DNA of 8,191 nt from Acidobacteriota bacterium (GTDB lineage Bacteria > Acidobacteriota > Terriglobia > Acidoferrales > 2-02-FULL-67-57): contig JACQTG010000051.1 of NCBI GenBank assembly GCA_016210895.1, positions 1-8,191 of the forward strand, in the 5' to 3' direction. Under the pieces are notes generated by a model, which ran no database searches, was not told the origin of the DNA, and saw only the letters and a program-made list of their open reading frames with translations. The first letter of the stretch is position 1. Each line of letters opens with the position of its first letter. Shown here piece by piece: positions 6,153 through 8,191 of the stretch. The position numbers and the translations under genes are program-made.

Positions 6153-6731
6153 CTAGCGTTTGTAGCGGCCGATGAGTTCGGCCTGGGCGAGGATGTGGCT
6201 TTTCATCGCCCGCTCCACTTCGGCTTTTGTGGCCCCGGCTTTCAGATTGGTCTTGCTGTCGAGCGCATAGAGTTTGAAGAAGTAGCGATGGGCCGGGCCG
6301 GGCGGCGGGCAGGGGCCGCCGTAGCCGATCTTGCGGAAATCATTGCGGCCCTGCTTGGCGCCGTTCGGGAGTTCAAGGTCTTTGGGAACGCCCTCGGCGA
6401 GCTCCCGCGCCGCAGGCGGTAAGTCGTAGAGCACCCAGTGCACCCAGGTGCCCACCGGTGCGTCTGGGTCGTCAACAATCAAGCTGAAGCTCTGGGTGCC
6501 TGCCGGCGGATCACTCCACGAGAGCGGCGGCGAAACATCCTGACCGTCACAGGTGTACTTCTGGGAAATCTCCCCGTTGGGCTGAAACGCCGACGTCTTG
6601 AGTGCGAATGCCATAGCCGCTTCTCCTGACCCGGTTAGGGTCTCTGCCCAGGCGGTGAGCGCGAGAGCGCAGGCTAAGATGAAAACAGCCCGCAGGATTC
6701 GTCGAACCATTCCACTGACCTGCATCCGCAT
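6153..6731 (-). CDS. Exported PEBP / YbhB-YbcL family protein
   Basis: 192 aa. The N-terminus (VRRILRAVFILACALALTAWA, residues 9-29) is a signal peptide with probable cleavage after AWA, so the protein is likely periplasmic. ILAC (18-21) vaguely resembles a lipobox, but the hydrophobic core before it is short. The rest is a standard phosphatidylethanolamine-binding-protein fold. Visible motifs are YTCDGQDVSPPLSW (59-72), DDPDAP (87-92), HWVLYDLP (98-105), GYGGPCPPPG (136-145) and HRYFF (148-152), which line the family's anion/ligand pocket. Bacterial members have no settled function; kinase-modulating roles are known from eukaryotic relatives only. The start is uncertain by two codons: ATG 6731 or ATG 6725, the latter better spaced (8 nt) from GGTGA. 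It is followed on the same strand by tRNA-Val. Confidence 0.9.
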   Translation of the reverse strand: MRMQVSGMVRRILRAVFILACALALTAWAETLTGSGEAAMAFALKTSAFQPNGEISQKYTCDGQDVSPPLSWSDPPAGTQSFSLIVDDPDAPVGTWVHWVLYDLPPAARELAEGVPKDLELPNGAKQGRNDFRKIGYGGPCPPPGPAHRYFFKLYALDSKTNLKAGATKAEVERAMKSHILAQAELIGRYKR

Positions 6732-6749
6732 TTCACCGCTCGTAGCTCA

Positions 6750-6778
6750 ATCGTATGACTCCGAGCGGCCTCCTGCAA
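6750..6778 (-). promoter_or_regulatory. Possible promoter for the PEBP-family gene
   Basis: On the minus strand, TTGCAG (6773-6778, three of six -35 matches), a 17-bp spacer and TACGAT (6750-6755, four of six -10 matches) would start transcription near 6743, shortly before the ATG. Position and spacing are good, but the sequence match is moderate. Confidence 0.3.
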
Positions 6779-6847
6779 GCTTGACCAGCCAAGGACGGCG
6801 TCGTGCTCGATGCGGGTGAGAACTCCACGGTGAAATCAACGCCGGCG

Positions 6848-7067
6848 TCAGAAATAAAAGCGGGCGTGGCCGGAGAATGACCGCGGAGGGATGACATGCG
6901 TTCCAGCAAACACGGAGAGGAAGTTGTACAGGGGCCGCTCATCGGTCAGATGGCCGATGACGAACTGAAAGCTCATCGGCGGTGCTCGCGCGGGTAGCCG
7001 ACGCCAACCGACCAGTCCCACACCAGTCGGGCGCGCGCGCGAGACGGATCATAGCTTGCGGCGATTG
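6848..7067 (-). pseudogene. Probable remnant: frameshifted C-terminus of an outer-membrane beta-barrel-like protein
   Basis: This fills most of the 336-nt stretch between the PEBP gene and the permease gene. Reading the minus strand, one frame gives ASYDPSRARARLVWDWSVGV followed by GYPREHRR and a TGA at 6975-6973. The overlapping ATG at 6976 (ATGA) opens a 42-codon frame: SFQFVIGHLTDERPLYNFLS, VFAGTHVIPP, RSFSGHARFYF, stop at 6850-6848. The alternating aromatic/small pattern and the terminal FYF resemble the last strands of an outer-membrane barrel, where a C-terminal Phe is the classic signal. No start or N-terminus is found, because the first frame runs back into the permease gene. It could be a decayed gene with a one-base shift, or two tiny overlapping ORFs, or chance. 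Nothing identifiable was seen in 6732-6847 apart from the possible promoter for the PEBP gene. Confidence 0.35.
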
Positions 7068-7970
7068 TCAGGCCTCCCCATCGCCCACGCCTAACTCAAC
7101 CCTGTCCGCTTCCTCTTTCCCCGCGTGCGCTCCCCGCAATACGCGGGCACTGCGGCCGTGGTAGAGCGCGACGTGGACCAAGAACATCACCACCAAGACC
7201 CCGCCGAACGTACAGACGATGGTGGCACCCGTGGGCAGATCCAGCACCACGGAGAGATAGACGCCGAGCGCGGAGACCAACGTCCCCATCGACCAGCCGA
7301 TGGCCAAGCGCGGCCCAATCCGGTCGGCAAACAACATGGCCCCCACGGAGGGCACAATCAGGTAGCAGAAGACCAGCAGCACTCCGGCAATGGCCACCGA
7401 AGAGGTGACGACAAATCCGAATGAGGCATAGAAAAGAAAATCCCAGAGGCGGATGGAGAGCCCCCTGGCTTCGGCCGTCTTCGGATCAATCGAGATGAGA
7501 AGGAAGTTCCGGCGGAAGAAGTAATGGAACAAGCCGATGACGCCGTAGAGCAGCGCCGTGCGCCGGACCTCGTCCCAGGAGACGGCCAGAATGCTGCCTA
7601 CCAGCATGTCCTTCAGGTGCTCGGTTTCGCCCGTGGCCTTGCTCATCGCCAGGATGGCCGCGGCCGAGGCCACGGCATAGGCGATGCCGATGAAGGCCTC
7701 CTGGGGAATATGGACCCGCCGCACCCGTGCCAGCGCGAAGATGGCCGCGCCCAGGAACGTGAACCCCAGGCTGATCCAGTAGGAGCCGCCCCCATGGGGA
7801 TCCATCCCCACGAGAATGGCAATGGTCGCTCCCAGAGCGGCGATTTGGGCGAGGGCAAGGTCCACGAAGATGACGCCGCGCTCGACCACGTGTATGCCCA
7901 GATAGGCGTGGATACCCGTGAGGATCAGGCTGGCCACGAACGGCGCGAGCAAGAACTGGAAGACTTCCAT
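7068..7970 (-). CDS. Metal ABC transporter permease, ABC-3 (ZnuB/TroC) family
   Basis: 300 aa. It is an integral inner-membrane subunit of a Zn2+/Mn2+-type importer, with about eight hydrophobic segments over residues 1-268. The segment RGVIFVDLALAQIAALGATI (31-50) is the characteristic early region of ABC-3 permeases (R-G-x3-D/G-x-L/S-A-Q/H-x-A). Later landmarks are KATGETEHLKDMLVGSIL (DMLVGSIL matches the family's coupling-region loop), DPKTAEARGLSIRLWDFLFY and VAIAGVLLVFCYLIVPS, all familiar from this family. The charged tail of about 30 residues is probably cytoplasmic. The start is ATG 7970, five nt after AAGGAG (7976-7981). It lies 18 nt downstream of the binding-protein gene, so the two form an operon. 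No ATPase gene lies between them or after the permease, so it must lie upstream beyond the window or elsewhere. Metal specificity cannot be read from this subunit. Confidence 0.93.
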   Translation of the reverse strand: MEVFQFLLAPFVASLILTGIHAYLGIHVVERGVIFVDLALAQIAALGATIAILVGMDPHGGGSYWISLGFTFLGAAIFALARVRRVHIPQEAFIGIAYAVASAAAILAMSKATGETEHLKDMLVGSILAVSWDEVRRTALLYGVIGLFHYFFRRNFLLISIDPKTAEARGLSIRLWDFLFYASFGFVVTSSVAIAGVLLVFCYLIVPSVGAMLFADRIGPRLAIGWSMGTLVSALGVYLSVVLDLPTGATIVCTFGGVLVVMFLVHVALYHGRSARVLRGAHAGKEEADRVELGVGDGEA

Positions 7971-7975
7971 AGCAG

Positions 7976-7981
7976 CTCCTT
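7976..7981 (-). promoter_or_regulatory. Shine-Dalgarno AAGGAG for the permease gene
   Basis: The minus strand reads AAGGAG five nt before ATG 7970, within the 18-nt gap after the binding-protein stop codon. It fixes the permease start and supports translation from a shared mRNA. Confidence 0.8.
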
Positions 7982-7988
7982 GGCGCTT

Positions 7989-8191
7989 CTACGGGGCAGC
8001 TGCAAACGCCTGGGTCAGCAGGGCTATATCGTAGTCGAAGAGCTTGAAATAGTCGGTAACTTCCTTTTCGCCCCCCACTGAGGGAAGCAGCACCACGGCT
8101 TTGCTGCCGGTTTCGCGCGCCACACTGTTTGGCGTCTTCAGATCAAAGTAGGGTTCGACCAAGATGACGTTCACATTTTCGCGCTTCATCA
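7989..8191 (-). CDS. Metal ABC transporter substrate-binding protein, ZnuA/TroA family (C-terminal part)
   Basis: Only the last 67 or so codons are in the window; the frame is open past 8191 and ends at TAG 7991-7989. The visible part reads NVNVILVEPYFDLKTPNSVA, then RETGSKAVVLLPSVGGEKEV and TDYFKLFDYDIALLTQAF. This matches the C-terminal lobe of cluster A-I/ZnuA-type binding proteins, with the strand-helix VEPYFD, the ARETG turn and the final amphipathic helix. These proteins capture Zn2+ or Mn2+ in the periplasm and hand it to the ABC-3 permease, whose gene follows after 18 nt. The Met at 8189 is most likely internal, since family members are about 300 aa. The metal-binding His residues and the signal peptide lie outside the window. 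Confidence 0.85.
   Translation of the reverse strand, partial: MKRENVNVILVEPYFDLKTPNSVARETGSKAVVLLPSVGGEKEVTDYFKLFDYDIALLTQAFAAAP

Noticed and set aside
6739..6755. tRNA-like stretch (GCTCGTAGCTCAATCG) resembling an acceptor/D-arm start
   Set aside because: No matching anticodon arm, T arm or acceptor complement follows within 90 nt, so this is a chance resemblance.
6733..6942. 69-codon minus-strand ORF upstream of the PEBP gene
   Set aside because: The composition is not protein-like and it overlaps the better beta-barrel-like trace in another frame. No SD or homology signal was seen.
1..8191. CRISPR array, insertion sequence or defence system
   Set aside because: No spaced direct repeats, terminal inverted repeats, transposase, nuclease or toxin-antitoxin motifs were found on either strand.

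Overview
The window is a GC-rich chromosomal segment from a Gram-negative-type bacterium. Secreted proteins, many c-type haem motifs, a solute-binding-protein metal transporter and a possible outer-membrane barrel fragment all suggest a periplasm. The style of the multihaem proteins and the gene mix fit Acidobacteriota best, with metal-reducing Deltaproteobacteria (Geobacter-like) as the alternative. This is an impression from protein style; no marker gene here settles it.

Layout. (1) 1-635, plus strand: the last codons of an unidentified gene, then a small exported protein with a Cys/His-rich tail. (2) 721-3822, minus strand: a GltD-type FAD/iron-sulfur NAD(P)H oxidoreductase lying downstream of a hexahaem NapC/NirT-class membrane cytochrome c. 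(3) 3823-3978: a divergent intergenic region with a recognisable promoter on each strand. (4) 3979-5931, plus strand: a large fusion of an 11-haem periplasmic c-type domain with a five-helix cytochrome b-like domain. (5) 5979-6055, minus strand: tRNA-Val(GAC). (6) 6153-6731, minus strand: an exported PEBP/YbhB-family protein. (7) 6732-7067: a region without an intact gene that holds what looks like the broken C-terminus of an outer-membrane barrel protein. (8) 7068-8191, minus strand: permease and (partial) binding protein of a zinc/manganese-type ABC importer.

The core of interest is the divergent cytochrome pair at 2350-5931. Together the two proteins carry 17 c-haem motifs and a predicted di-haem b domain. 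Both are anchored in the inner membrane with their haem domains in the periplasm. This is the expected architecture for quinol/quinone-linked electron exchange with periplasmic or extracellular partners. The fusion recalls Geobacter CbcL (multihaem c plus b-type membrane domain), but it has four tandem two-haem repeats and 11 motifs. The GltD-like flavoprotein has no large glutamate synthase subunit beside it in the window, so its assignment to ammonia assimilation is open.

The rest is ordinary housekeeping or accessory content. Long open frames antisense to the cytochrome and gltD genes are GC-driven shadows and were not annotated.
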